From Euperipatoides rowelli (lineage: Eukaryota > Onychophora > Udeonychophora > Euonychophora > Peripatopsidae), in NCBI GenBank assembly GCA_003024985.2, contig PXIH01S0052680.1: DNA of 10,197 bases; one strand, 5' to 3'. A program made the translations under genes and the position numbers. Numbering within the stretch: position 1 is the stretch's first letter; every line of letters starts with the position of its first letter. Positions 1 to 7,486 of the stretch are shown piece by piece. Below the pieces are notes generated by a model. That model ran no database searches and was not told the DNA's origin. It saw only the letters and a program-made list of their open reading frames with translations.

Positions 1-84
1 ACATGTGACGTCTGATGAATAAAAGCGACCTCAAGTGGTCAACTTGACAACTAATAAAATATTCTATTAAATATTAATAGAGCC

Positions 85-297
85 CTAGTGTGCATTCACC
101 ACAAATACTATCGGCAACAAGTCCTCCCTAATATTAAGAGCAGGAAGGTTATCAATTATTAATTTGATGTAGCAATCCTTTACTTCTTTTTTTATAAAAA
201 GAATATAAACGTCTGCTATTACATAACAACGATGTACAAACGTGTCTAAAGCATCAGTATCACGAAATTTAATGAAATAGAACTTAGTATTTGACAT
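85..297 (-). CDS. Weak hypothetical open segment (possible exon or pseudogene part)
   Basis: A 70-codon minus-strand open segment starting at an ATG (MSNTKFYFIKF...) and ending in TAG. I recognise no family. It is rich in hydrophobic residues in a beta-like alternation, with no zinc-finger or enzymatic motif. The frame stays open upstream of the ATG (VINSLAQFYP-M) and runs to within one base of frame with the neighbouring minus-strand segment at 320-625, so the two could be one reading frame broken by an indel. A normal intron cannot join them because the gap is only about 20-25 bases. In AT-rich DNA a frame of this length can arise by chance. Whether it is coding is unproven. Confidence 0.15.
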   Translation of the reverse strand: MSNTKFYFIKFRDTDALDTFVHRCYVIADVYILFIKKEVKDCYIKLIIDNLPALNIREDLLPIVFVVNAH

Positions 298-319
298 AGG
301 ATAAAACTGTGCTAGAGAA

Positions 320-672
320 TTAATAACCCACCTTTACTAGCAAGCCGTCCTTATGTCCGACAATAATAATAGAATTCTCAACTATTATGTCAATAATGGC
401 AGTCTTCCAAAACTTGTATTCATTTGTATCTTTCGCCATTTTCTCAGAACGAAGTAATTCTTCAGTATACAAATTTAATGAAGGAGAATTCATTTTGACA
501 ATACAAATGTTTAATGTGAAACCAGCAATTACAGATATAGTTCCAGCATACAATAAAACAATACACGTAAGACACGAACATACATTTCTAAACCGAATCA
601 AACATGCAGGGAGCCTGGGAGCCATTGCTCCTGAAAAATATGAGCTGGCTCCTGAAAAAAATGAGCTGGCTC
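320..672 (-). CDS. Hypothetical minus-strand exon-like segment with one predicted membrane helix
   Basis: The ATG at 625 opens a 101-codon frame. Its N-terminal part has a hydrophobic stretch near residues 17-42 (about CLTCIVLLYAGTISVIAG and onward) that could be a signal anchor or membrane helix, followed by a charged region (EELLRSEKMAKDTNEYKFW) and a beta-like segment. No family is recognised. The frame stays open upstream through three in-frame 7-codon repeats (SGASS-like), each starting behind a T-rich AG that looks like a 3' splice site, at 672, 651 and 630. Near the 3' end, AAG-GTGGGT at about 335 could be a splice donor. The plus-strand frame over the same bases (387-701) ends in the repeat and is taken as a shadow. 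Coding status is speculative: it could be a decayed gene, an exon, or chance. Confidence 0.2.
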
Positions 673-683
673 CTAAAAAAATG
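627..683. repeat. 21-bp tandem microrepeat (GCTCCTGAAAAA...GAGCTG)
   Basis: Three tandem copies of a 21-base unit (GCTCCT, A-rich tract, ATGAGCTG) lie here with exact 21-base spacing, visible as GCTCCT at 627, 648 and 669. On the minus strand each copy reads as a T-tract followed by CAG or TAG and then GAGCC, which resembles a 3' splice site. The unit length of seven codons keeps the minus-strand frame open. Confidence 0.75.
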
Positions 684-700
684 ATTAATTTTAATGTTTA

Positions 701-942
701 ATGACCTTCACCAATAACATCAGTATAATAAAGTTTATCTAAAAATTAAATACATAAGTTACACTAGTTTTTCTTGCTTTATCAATAATTGTTACCACCA
801 TTTTTCATTTTGCCACTTCTTACCTGGCTCCTAACAATTTTTGCCGGCTCCTGAAGTTTTAGAATATAAGAAAGGATCAATTTTTATTTTTTATTTTTCA
901 GTGAAAAGATTGGCTTTTCTATTTCTTTAATACTGGTCTAGT
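701..942. other. AT-rich stretch with two more GGCTCCT copies
   Basis: No coding region is seen. Two dispersed copies of the GGCTCCT motif from the neighbouring microrepeat occur at 826-832 and 846-852. On the minus strand the sequence CAG-GTAAGA at 818-826 matches the metazoan splice donor consensus well. If used with the T-rich acceptor at 673, it would define a 151-base intron (673-823). The upstream 27-base segment (824-850) lies between an AG acceptor and this donor but contains an in-frame stop relative to the downstream frame. Confidence 0.35.
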
Positions 943-950
943 GCCAATGA
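943..950. repeat. Left target-site duplication of the hAT-like element
   Basis: GCCAATGA directly precedes the CAGTGTC terminus and recurs exactly at 1355-1362 directly after the right terminus. Confidence 0.8.
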
Positions 951-1354
951 CAGTGTCGGGTGGCCGGCGATCACCACGGACCCAGGGGGCCCTTTGAAAA
1001 TAAAAAACATTTTTTTTTAATTTTATTTAGGTAATTAACGAAAAATGAAAGTTATCATGAAAGCAGGGCCCTCACATTGAAGGGGGTGGATAGGTCTGTA
1101 GAACCAGTGCCCCCCCCCTCCCCTTGCTTGAACAAAATACATAAGAAACTACATAATTATGACCTGAATGATAGGATGGGGGACCCTTAGACTCGGTAAA
1201 GGCAAACCAGGGAACTATATAGGGATGGTAAATGGAAACAAAATGAGCCTACAACTAAAAAAAAAGCTTATCAAATTTAAAAAAGGTTGGCTACGGGTCA
1301 AGGGCCCTTGACCATTCTCAGCCGGGGGCCCAAAGGGCAGCCGAACTGACACTG

Positions 1355-1362
1355 GCCAATGA
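1355..1362. repeat. Right target-site duplication of the hAT-like element
   Basis: GCCAATGA, identical to 943-950, directly follows the right terminus GACACTG. Confidence 0.8.
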
Positions 1363-1527
1363 TCATACATTTGGTTTTCATTGAATTTAAAAATAAGCCA
1401 ATAATCAATAATCATTTGTAATTTAGATCTTCTACTGATACAGTACTATCTTCAAATAAAGGGTTTAATAACTAGCATCTGGATATCAAACTCACCATCA
1501 CCCATTTCACACAAAACTCTCACTTGA

Positions 1528-1551
1528 CAACCGTTAATTGGTTAACAGTTG
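1528..1551. repeat. Short hairpin inside MITE-like element 1
   Basis: CAACCGTTAA and TTAACAGTTG form a 10-bp stem with one mismatch around a TTGG loop. It is probably part of the element's internal structure; no independent function is evident. Confidence 0.5.
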
Positions 1552-1600
1552 GGTCATAATATCAAAATTGATAAAAAAAAGTATATTGCACCTGTTGATT

Positions 1601-1680
1601 ATCATAGGGTTAGGACATGGTGAATTAGACACATAGTTGGAGTTAGGGTTCAGGGTAAGAGTAAGGGTAAGGTTAGGACT
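1601..1680. repeat. Left arm of the shared core inverted repeat
   Basis: ATCATAGGGTT at 1601-1611 and TAGTTGGAGTTAGG...GGTAAGGTTAGGACT at 1634-1680 recur as the reverse complement at 2057-2132. One arm has a 6-base length difference next to CAGGGT. Each arm sits at about the same offset (130-133 bases) from one end of its own MITE-like element. Confidence 0.8.
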
Positions 1681-1767
1681 CTAAAAATATTAAAAAAAAA
1701 AAACCCAAACGCCTTTTGTGAGGAATGGGAAATGGTAAGTTTGATACCCAGACGCTAGTGTTTAATC

Positions 1768-1973
1768 GTCATAATAAAGCTAGATGACTGTAAATATTTA
1801 TTAAAATATTGATATATGTTTATCTCTAAGTTGGTAAATAATTAGGATTTTATTAAAGTTTTGATGTAGACGAATTGATTATAATCGATGCGAACTTAAT
1901 TATATATATAAAAAAAAAATTGATAGGCTATAATTCCACCACTTCAATGTAAAAAAAAAAAACGAAGTGGAGG
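1768..1973. other. AT-rich spacer with an A-loop hairpin
   Basis: No gene is seen. CCACCACTTC (1936-1945) and GAAGTGGAGG (1964-1973) pair at 9 of 10 positions around an 18-base loop dominated by a 12-A run. The hairpin ends directly before the CGTTAA flank of MITE-like element 2. The rest is AT-rich, with an alternating TA stretch near 1900-1908. Confidence 0.5.
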
Positions 1974-2273
1974 CGTTAAAAATTGAAAGGCCTTATAGCA
2001 CTTAAGTCACATGATCAAGATGGATAGCATCCTTATTTTTTATTTTTTTTGTTTACAGTCCTAACCTTACCACAACCCTGAATCCTAACTCCAACTACGT
2101 ATTAAACCCACTTTTTTTCCCAACCCTATGATGATGAAGGGGTGAAATAATCGTTTTTAATCGATTTCGAGAATTTTGATCCAATTTCCGAAAAATCTAC
2201 CGTAATGACAGAAATATATGCGCAGATATTAAAAACGCGGTAAAAGTTTTATAAGGCCTTTCAATCGTTAACG
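1974..2273. mobile_element. MITE-like element 2 (284 bp), same core, different TIRs
   Basis: A perfect 16-bp inverted repeat, ATTGAAAGGCCTTATA, lies at 1982-1997 and 2250-2265, with weaker pairing inward (ACTT). Flanks CGTTAAAA (1974-1981) and CGTTAACG (2266-2273) share CGTTAA, consistent with a decayed 8-bp TSD. The interior carries the core of MITE-like element 1 in opposite orientation (2057-2132) at almost the same offset from the end, plus an AATTTTGAT match at 2172-2180 that corresponds to the one near 1561. There is no coding capacity. The superfamily is uncertain; the probable 8-bp TSD leans towards hAT. Confidence 0.6.
2057..2132. repeat. Right arm of the shared core inverted repeat
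   Basis: AGTCCTAACCTTACC...CCAACTA (2057-2097) and AACCCTATGAT (2122-2132) are the reverse complement of 1601-1680 with few differences. Confidence 0.8.
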
Positions 2274-3316
2274 GCTTCTAAATAATTGATTTCATCATTT
2301 GTGAAATTGTGAGAAGGCGGCAAGATGGGACAAATGGTTATTTTACGTCACTCTACTTAATTAAAACGGTTGGCATAACTTTAACATTGCACGAGGTATT
2401 TTATTATCAGCATTAAAACAGCAATCAAATCTTAAAAAACAACATTTTATCATTATAATATGAAAAGTTTGTTAGCCAGGAGTAAGATAACACACTGGTT
2501 GTTAAGTTTCTTATTTTCAAATCATTTTCTTATCTTTTCAAATGTTTAAAATATTTTTCTATTAATTAATGTCCTTCGAATCTTCCCTCAGCTACACTTT
2601 ATATAAATCTAATCTAGCCTTGATTTGAAATGTTTGCCTTTATCTTTGAGCGGACCACTCCTACTTCCAAAACAATGTAGGATGTTAGAACATTGCATTC
2701 ATGTTAATTTATATAATCTATAAGATAAACATCTATTTCATCATTAAAATATCCGAACTAACTCTCTCACTTAAATTGGTAAAAGATATAGTATATCTAA
2801 ACTACCAGTACTATTATTTATTGGTATTACTGTATGTTGTAATTCAACATCAACATAGCATCTAGTCAAAAAAAAAAAAAAAGGCCGAGTTTTATGTTAA
2901 AAGAAATAAAATGTTAGTGGAAAAATTAGATCAACCAAAAATGTAGGTATTTAATATAAAGTTGTCCATCTTTAATAATATTAGGCTACAAGTGTGAAGT
3001 AGAGATTAATGGTTATCAAAATGTCCATACAATAATTATAAAAAAAGCTTATCGAAATATGTATGATGAAAGATTAGATTTTTAGCCTGTATTCTTAGAA
3101 ACAAAAAGCAAAACAAAACAAAAAAAGCTTATCAAAATACATTTTTTTTGCCTCCCTCACCCCAACAATTTTTTTCTGCGGACGCATTTGTGTGTTTCTT
3201 CTCTTGGGTAGCCTACTCAACCTAAGGGTCCAGGTATTTTGGAAGTAGTCAGTCCAGTAGATTTCATGCTTATATTCTACTATTATAGTGTAATAATTTA
3301 ATTTAAAATGTTTGCC
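2274..3316. other. Featureless AT-rich intergenic DNA
   Basis: No ORF of note, RNA gene or bounded element is seen. A 14-A run lies at 2868-2882, just after a small hairpin (ATGTTG-TAATT-CAACAT, about 2834-2850). A 19-base direct repeat, AAAAAAGCTTATC(G/A)AAATA, occurs at 3041-3059 and 3121-3139, exactly 80 bases apart. A related AAAAAGCTTATCAAA lies inside the hAT-like element at about 1261. Confidence 0.5.
3041..3139. repeat. Direct repeat AAAAAAGCTTATCRAAATA, 80-base spacing
   Basis: Copies at 3041-3059 and 3121-3139 differ at one position. It may be a small duplication or the remains of A-tailed insertions. No function is inferred. Confidence 0.5.
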
Positions 3317-3357
3317 TTAGTAAGCATGTTATGCTATTAGCATAACATGCTTACTAA
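3317..3357. repeat. Perfect 41-bp palindrome (20-bp arms, 1-bp centre)
   Basis: TTAGTAAGCATGTTATGCTA (3317-3336), a single T, and its exact reverse complement (3338-3357) form a perfect inverted repeat. There is no mismatch in 20 bp, while every other repeat in this window is decayed. Flanking bases do not extend the symmetry and no TSD is visible. Confidence 0.95.
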
Positions 3358-3407
3358 ATACAGGCTTTTTCTCAGGGTTAGGCTGACTAGGGCTAGGAAG
3401 TTCAGTT

Positions 3408-3423
3408 AACAAATATTATTTAA
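3408..3423. repeat. Left TSD of the Tx1/L1-like LINE
   Basis: AACAAATATTATTTAA here matches AATAAATATTATTTAA at 9943-9958 at 15 of 16 positions (13 perfect at the 3' side). The element's first bases (CTAGCTTTAG) begin directly after it. Confidence 0.65.
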
Positions 3424-3433
3424 CTAGCTTTAG

Positions 3434-3453
3434 TACCCGGCATTGCCCGGGTA
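3434..3453. repeat. GC-rich hairpin at the LINE 5' end
   Basis: TACCCGG (3434-3440) and CCGGGTA (3447-3453) form a perfect 7-bp stem around CATTGC, 10 bases inside the proposed 5' terminus CTAGCTTTAG. Short ACTAGC-plus-CCCGG hairpin starts are, from memory, widespread at the ends of dispersed repeats in invertebrate genomes, but I cannot assign a family name. Confidence 0.7.
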
Positions 3454-3454
3454 T

Positions 3455-4165
3455 CTGTTGTCCTGTTATCCCCCCCCCCCATCTAACTCCAAAACTGCAA
3501 AAGTTTATTTCTATTGTCTACACTATGGAACCTACCCCCATGCCAAATATCAAGTCTGTGCCATGTTGAGAAGTATTCTAAACAATTCTGGGTCATTTAG
3601 CCCACCTCCCCACCAAAAAAATCCTAAATGTTATTTTTATCGTCTACAATATGGAACCTACCTACATGCCAAATTTCAAGTTTGTGCTATGTTGGGAAGT
3701 ATGCTAAACATTACCGGGTCATTTGCTCCCCCCTCCACCCCCCACAAAAGGCCCAAGTCTATTTTCATTGTTTACGCTATGGAACCTACCTACATGCCAA
3801 ATTCCAAGTTTGTGCTATGTTGGGAAGTATAATAAATGCTATAAGGTCATTTGCTCCTCCCCCCCCCCCACCAAATGCCCAAGTCTAGTTTCATTGTCTA
3901 CACTAAGAAACCTACCTACATGCCAAATTTCAAGTTAGTGCTATGTTGGGAAGTATGCTAAACACTACCGGGTCATTTGCTCTCCCTCCCCCCCCCACCA
4001 AATTCCATAAGTCTATTTTCATTGTATACACTATTAAACCTACCCACATGCCAAATTTTAAATTTCTGCTATGTTGGGAAGTATGCTAAACAGTTCTGGG
4101 TCATTTACCCCCACCCCAATTTCATCAATTACATAACCCTTCATTTTATTTTATGGAATTTTCAT
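3455..4165 (+). repeat. Tandem array of 126-128 bp monomers (about five copies) with C-runs
   Basis: A shared block (ATGGAACCTACCTACATGCC, then AAATTTCAAGT, GTGCTATGTTGGGAAGTATG, CTAAAC, GGGTCATTT) repeats with anchor positions 3525, 3651, 3779, 3905 and 4033, i.e. spacings of 126, 128, 126 and 128. A partial, diverged sixth unit begins near 4120 (anchor about 4153). Each unit boundary carries a C-rich tract, for example C9-10 runs at 3471-3480 and near 3860. Open frames over this region (3443-3832, 3628-3888 and others) arise only because 126 is a multiple of three and are not genes. By position the array forms the 5' region of the downstream LINE, like promoter monomers of some L1 elements; that role is inferred. 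Confidence 0.9.
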
Positions 4166-4220
4166 CTGCTGAAGATGCCTCATTATTTAAAAATGATCTA
4201 AGCAGACTATGAATAATAAA

Positions 4221-4256
4221 ATTGGAAGGAGAAAATATATTGGAAGGAGAAAATAG
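4221..4256. repeat. 18-bp tandem duplication
   Basis: ATTGGAAGGAGAAAATAT is followed directly by a second copy differing only in its last base (period 18). It lies between the monomer array and ORF1 and could be a replication slip in the 5' UTR or the ORF1 start. Confidence 0.8.
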
Positions 4257-4257
4257 A

Positions 4258-5230
4258 ATTTGTAAAATTATTATTGACAAGATTCCAGTAAACATACTCA
4301 AAAGAATTCTTGTCAGAGATACTTGATCAGTGGGGCACCATTAACGCTTTTCAACCAGCTTCCTTTTCTTCATATGGTAGGCCCTGTGTTACAGGACAAA
4401 TAATTGTGATTTTTCAATGAAAACCTGGTAAAAATTTAATTGATCTGCCATATTTCATTAAAATTAAAAATATTTGTGTTACCTCCACATTGTTGGTAGA
4501 CCTAAAATTTGTTTCCGATGTGAATCTACTGACCATCTGATCAGAGAATGCACACTAAAATTTTGTGGTAATTGTTGTTCACTCCACCCATTACAACATA
4601 CATGTAGACAATCATATGCATCACGTGTTGCAGACCAGGTCTAAGATTAGTCTGTCCTCCAAAAAATTCAGGAGGATGCCATATAAGAAACTTTGGCAAA
4701 GTCTACTCCAATTTCAAATGAAACGTTCTTGGAGATTCAAGCAAGGAGTGCTCATTCATCTCCTGAATCACAATCCCAGTGGGAATCACTTATACCCCAT
4801 GCCCCAGGATGACACAACCCACCTTGAAGTAATATCTACAGCTTGTTTTTCAACTAGTGGATCTTCTCAATGTGACATTTCACCTCTTTTAACAGTAAAT
4901 ATTCCTATTGATGATAACCTTACTCAGAGGTGTCAGCCAACCTTTCAAGTGAGCCATCAACCAAAAGCCTTCAAAAGATAAATACTTCTAAATCTACTAC
5001 TGAAACAGTCTTGGCACCTGAAAAACCCCCAGGGAAAAGGAAAAGACAGACCAAACCAAATACCACTGAAAAAGTTATACAGAACTATCGACTGCAAAAT
5101 ACAGAGGTGACCCCTCCCCCAACCCAATGGAATTGGAAAGTTCTAACCAAATCATTCCACATACTGAACTTTTGCAACTTCAAACAGGTGAACAGATGGA
5201 ATCCAATTAACTCCAGAAGTTTTTAAACAA
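4258..5230 (+). pseudogene. LINE ORF1 (gag-like, nucleic-acid binding) remnant with CCHC zinc knuckles
   Basis: ORF1 proteins of this type bind the element RNA in the RNP. The clearest part is at 4495-4644, frame 4501: GRPKICFRCESTDHLIREC gives a CX2CX4HX4C knuckle (Cys 4510 and 4519, His 4534, Cys 4549), followed by a second Cys/His cluster, CGNCCSLHPLQHTC. Upstream, in a different frame, lie WGTINAFQPASFSSYGRPCV and KPGKNLIDLPYFIKIKN, which fit the globular region that usually precedes the knuckles. Downstream, a Ser/Pro/Thr-rich tail ends in a basic stretch (KPPGKRKRQTKPNTTEK, about 5023-5075). At least three frame changes and several stops break it, including TGA at 4418. Family identity rests on the knuckle and on its place before ORF2. 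Confidence 0.75.
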
Positions 5231-5254
5231 GATACTCCATCGGACAACCTCAAC

Positions 5255-5953
5255 ATGGCTAAAAACCTATCCATCAGCTCACTTAACTCGCAAGGATTGA
5301 ACCAGTATATCAAATGACAATCTCTACTTCAACTAATGCTTAAAAGGGATATTGTTTTGGCCTTTAATATATCAAGAAACTAAAGTTGCTTCATCAATTA
5401 AAAACTCATGGTCAAAATGGATGCCAAATTATGTTGTTATAACTGCATGACATAAATCCGTGCAAGGAGTAGCAATCATTATTCAAACTTCTCTTCTTCA
5501 TTCTTACCCCATAATCATTTATCAATCCCTCGATTACTAGCAATAAAATGTGACATTGCCAATATTCCTCTTGTCATAAATTCATATGGTCATCATAGAA
5601 CAGTCATCCATAATGAATTGTTTAGCAAAATCAGATCCATTATTCTTAATCATCCAGGCCATCAAGTTATACTTGGAGGAGACTTTAATATGTATAATTT
5701 AGAAACATCCAAAAGGGGTAACATTTTAATGGGTGAGCTTAACTTGAGAGACTTGGCCAATACTCATAACCCAAACAACAGTGCTACTCATCATATTAAC
5801 ATTTCACTTTCTAGAATTGATTACATTTTAATTTCTCCTGCTTTACTCCCTCAATCTTCCCTACAAATTTTTCAGACACACCTCCCGATCATCTCATTTT
5901 ATGGGTTACTATTAGTCTCTTCATCACATCCTCCATCCTGTTCTTCCTTTTGA
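5255..5953 (+). pseudogene. LINE ORF2, APE-type endonuclease domain remnant
   Basis: The domain nicks target DNA to prime reverse transcription. An ATG at 5255 opens MAKNLSISSLNSQGLN, matching the conserved APE start with its catalytic Asn. TGA at 5315 interrupts it. The frame then shifts to PLIYQETKVAS with the metal-binding Glu at 5376-5378, is broken by TGA at 5448, and continues as QGVAIIIQTS. The longest intact part (5618-5953) carries LGGDFNMYNLE (GDFN motif, about 5672-5704) and SRIDYILISPALL (about 5810-5850). The final Asp-His pair (PDH, 5884-5892) is found one frame over. The order N, E, DxN, SRID, DH is that of the family, so the domain was complete when it inserted. It is now non-functional. 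Confidence 0.9.
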
Positions 5954-6129
5954 TATTGATGTAATATTAAGGTGTCCAAATCCTTTTAATAATTGGCTTC
6001 AAATAAAACTCATCTAATGTCTTTCCTCCGACCTATTATGAACTTTATAACCCCATCTAGCCAAGAAATTACTTTTTTAAAAAATAATGCAATTGAGAAT
6101 ATTGTGAGAACCTTAATCTGTCAAATGTC

Positions 6130-7486
6130 TTCTTAACTTCAGAATGGAAAAAGAGATTAAGTAAACTTGAAAATCATCAACTTAAACTCAGAAAATATCA
6201 ATTGGTTAGAGGAATTACCCATAACCGCCAAGACCTGTCTTCTTTGGTTACATCCAAACTCTTCTACTTTATTAAACCCAGGCAGAACATTAAAGCACTT
6301 GAAAATAACAATATTAGTATAAATAGAGAAGAAATGGCTCAAAAATTATTAGAATTTTTTCAGAACCAATTTGATACTAATGTTCCAATCTCTGATCAAA
6401 TTATTAAAGATAATAGAACCATCTCTCAAAATATGCTTTCTTCAACTAGATCACTTTTAACCATTACTAGTGACAACATTTCAACTCACCTCAGAAAGAC
6501 AAATAAAAAAAATCCTTTTATGGCCAAGATGGCATTACTGTGAAAATTCTTCTTAAATTTGATTATCTTTTTATTGTGAAGGCTAGTAATTCAAACTATA
6601 TCAGTAACTTGTAATCTTTTTATTCCTATTTTGACAATTTTTTTAAATATTTAGCTTAATGATTTGACATCCCAGCTACATATCCAAACATACTTTGTCT
6701 GTTTTGATAAAATTAATGTCAGCAGGATTCTGCAGGAAATGACCAGATGCCACGCCTACTAAATTGAACAATATTTGTCCTATTAATATTGAAAATATGG
6801 ATGCCAAACTATTTGCATCCCTGTTGAAGTCATTTATTATGCCCACTCTTCAATCCATAATTCATCCCTTCCAATTTGCTCTCCGAGGTCGGTCCATTCA
6901 CACCACTCTTTTCTTGATTGAGGAGATCCTGATCCACTTCAAAGGGAAAAGAAAAGATGCACCACTGGCATTGTTTATTGATATCAATAAAGCTTTATCA
7001 TCTTCAAAATCGGATAATGCTAACCTTTCAAGACTCTCAAATAATAATGGGACTCACAAATTATATTTCATCAAAGAGTGCCGGTGTTAAAGTTGGAAAC
7101 AAAATTTATGGAAATTTCAGAATTAAACATGGCTTGTCCCAAGGTTCCCCCTCAGTGCATCCCTTTTCGGTCTTTACAATACATTAATGAACTTGTATAT
7201 GATATAAAAAATAATATTCCATGAATATGCTTGCCAAACATACCTTACCTGATTAAGCTTATGGCTTACGCAGATGACCTTCTCATTTTTTTGTGATGAT
7301 ATTGAGGAGATCAATCTTGTTATAAATATTATTCAAAATTTTACTGACTGTCCTGGAACAAAGATTAACAGAGAAAAATGCTTTGTATTAGATCCAGCTA
7401 ACCTAGAATTTCTCCCTTTGGTTGAAACCAAACCTCCCAAGTTATACTTAGGACTTCCTTTTCCGTTTTTCGATCCTATTGCATGA
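6130..7486 (+). pseudogene. LINE ORF2, reverse transcriptase domain remnant
   Basis: The reverse transcriptase copies element RNA at the nicked target. The linker before it includes EEMAQKLLEFFQNQF (about 6331-6375). The PG-DG-type motif survives as FYGQDGITVKILLKF from 6516, one frame off the open segment before it. The RPISLLN equivalent is CPINIENMDAKLFASLL (about 6776-6825), followed by HPFQFALRGRSIHTTLF. Motif A is LFIDINKAL with its Asp at 6980-6982. Motif B is HGLSQGSP (from 7128), continuing one frame over as LSASLFGLY. Motif C is intact: AYADDLLIF, with YADD at 7267-7278. After it come the thumb-side DCPGTKINREKC and YLGLPF. Five or more frameshifts and a TGA at 7484 kill it. Motif style (TKIN-xxKC, YLG) points to the L1/Tx1 group. 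Confidence 0.9.

Larger units (their letters stand above)
943..1362. mobile_element. hAT-like non-autonomous DNA transposon with 8-bp TSD
   Basis: A 404-bp element (951-1354) is bounded by imperfect terminal inverted repeats that start CAGTGTC: left CAGTGTCGGGTGGCC, right in reverse complement CAGTGTCAGTTCGGC. It is flanked by a perfect 8-bp direct repeat, GCCAATGA, at 943-950 and 1355-1362. An 8-bp target duplication with CAGTG-type ends is characteristic of the hAT superfamily. The interior has GC-rich GGGCCC blocks near each end (about 986-993 and 1301-1333) and a C-run at 1112-1120, unlike the AT-rich surroundings. There is no transposase; the short minus-strand frame at 1215-1415 overruns the element end and is ignored. 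Such a copy would have been mobilised in trans by an autonomous hAT transposase. Confidence 0.8.
1463..1767. mobile_element. MITE-like element 1 (289 bp, long TIRs)
   Basis: Terminal inverted repeats of about 45 bp bound 1471-1759. The left end reads ACTAGCATCTGGATATC and the right end, reverse-complemented, reads ACTAGCGTCTGGGTATC. The similarity continues inward through a CAAACT-ACCAT-CCCATT pattern with scattered substitutions. Flanks GTTTAATA (1463-1470) and GTTTAATC (1760-1767) agree at 7 of 8 bases, fitting an 8-bp TSD and a hAT-like mechanism. The interior contains a G/T-rich core (about 1601-1680, AGTTGGAGTTAGGG...GGTTAGGACT) that recurs inverted in MITE-like element 2. A small hairpin lies at 1528-1551. 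There is no coding capacity. Confidence 0.65.

Noticed and set aside
387-701. Plus-strand open frame with APEK/ELAPEK repeats
   Set aside because: The repeat is the 21-bp microrepeat. The frame lies opposite a minus-strand frame with splice-like signals and shows no family features.
1215-1415. Minus-strand frame across the right end of the hAT-like element
   Set aside because: It crosses the element boundary and TSD, so it is a chance frame and not a transposase.
1636-1680. TTAGGG-like runs as interstitial telomeric repeats
   Set aside because: The GTTAGGG and GGTAAGG runs are irregular and recur inverted as part of a MITE core; there is no true tandem TTAGGG array.
2868-2882. A14 run as the tail of a separate retroposon
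   Set aside because: No matching TSD or recognisable element body was found on either side.
3317-3357. Palindrome as a bacterial-type terminator or operator
   Set aside because: The context is eukaryotic repeat DNA, with no gene upstream and no T-tract directly downstream.
3434-3453. Hairpin as a Helitron 3' terminus
   Set aside because: There is no CTRR end after it, and its place 10 bases inside a TSD-flanked 5' LINE end explains it better. A Helentron-like origin cannot be fully excluded.
3443-4201. Overlapping plus-strand open frames with Pro-rich repeats (3443-3832, 3628-3888, 3723-3938, 3977-4201)
   Set aside because: They follow the 126-128 bp tandem units and change frame between units; the proline runs are C-tracts. 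They are products of the repeat and not genes.
6157-6342. Minus-strand frame inside the RT region of the plus-strand LINE
   Set aside because: Antisense shadow of the LINE ORF2 reading frame, which has recognisable motifs on the plus strand.
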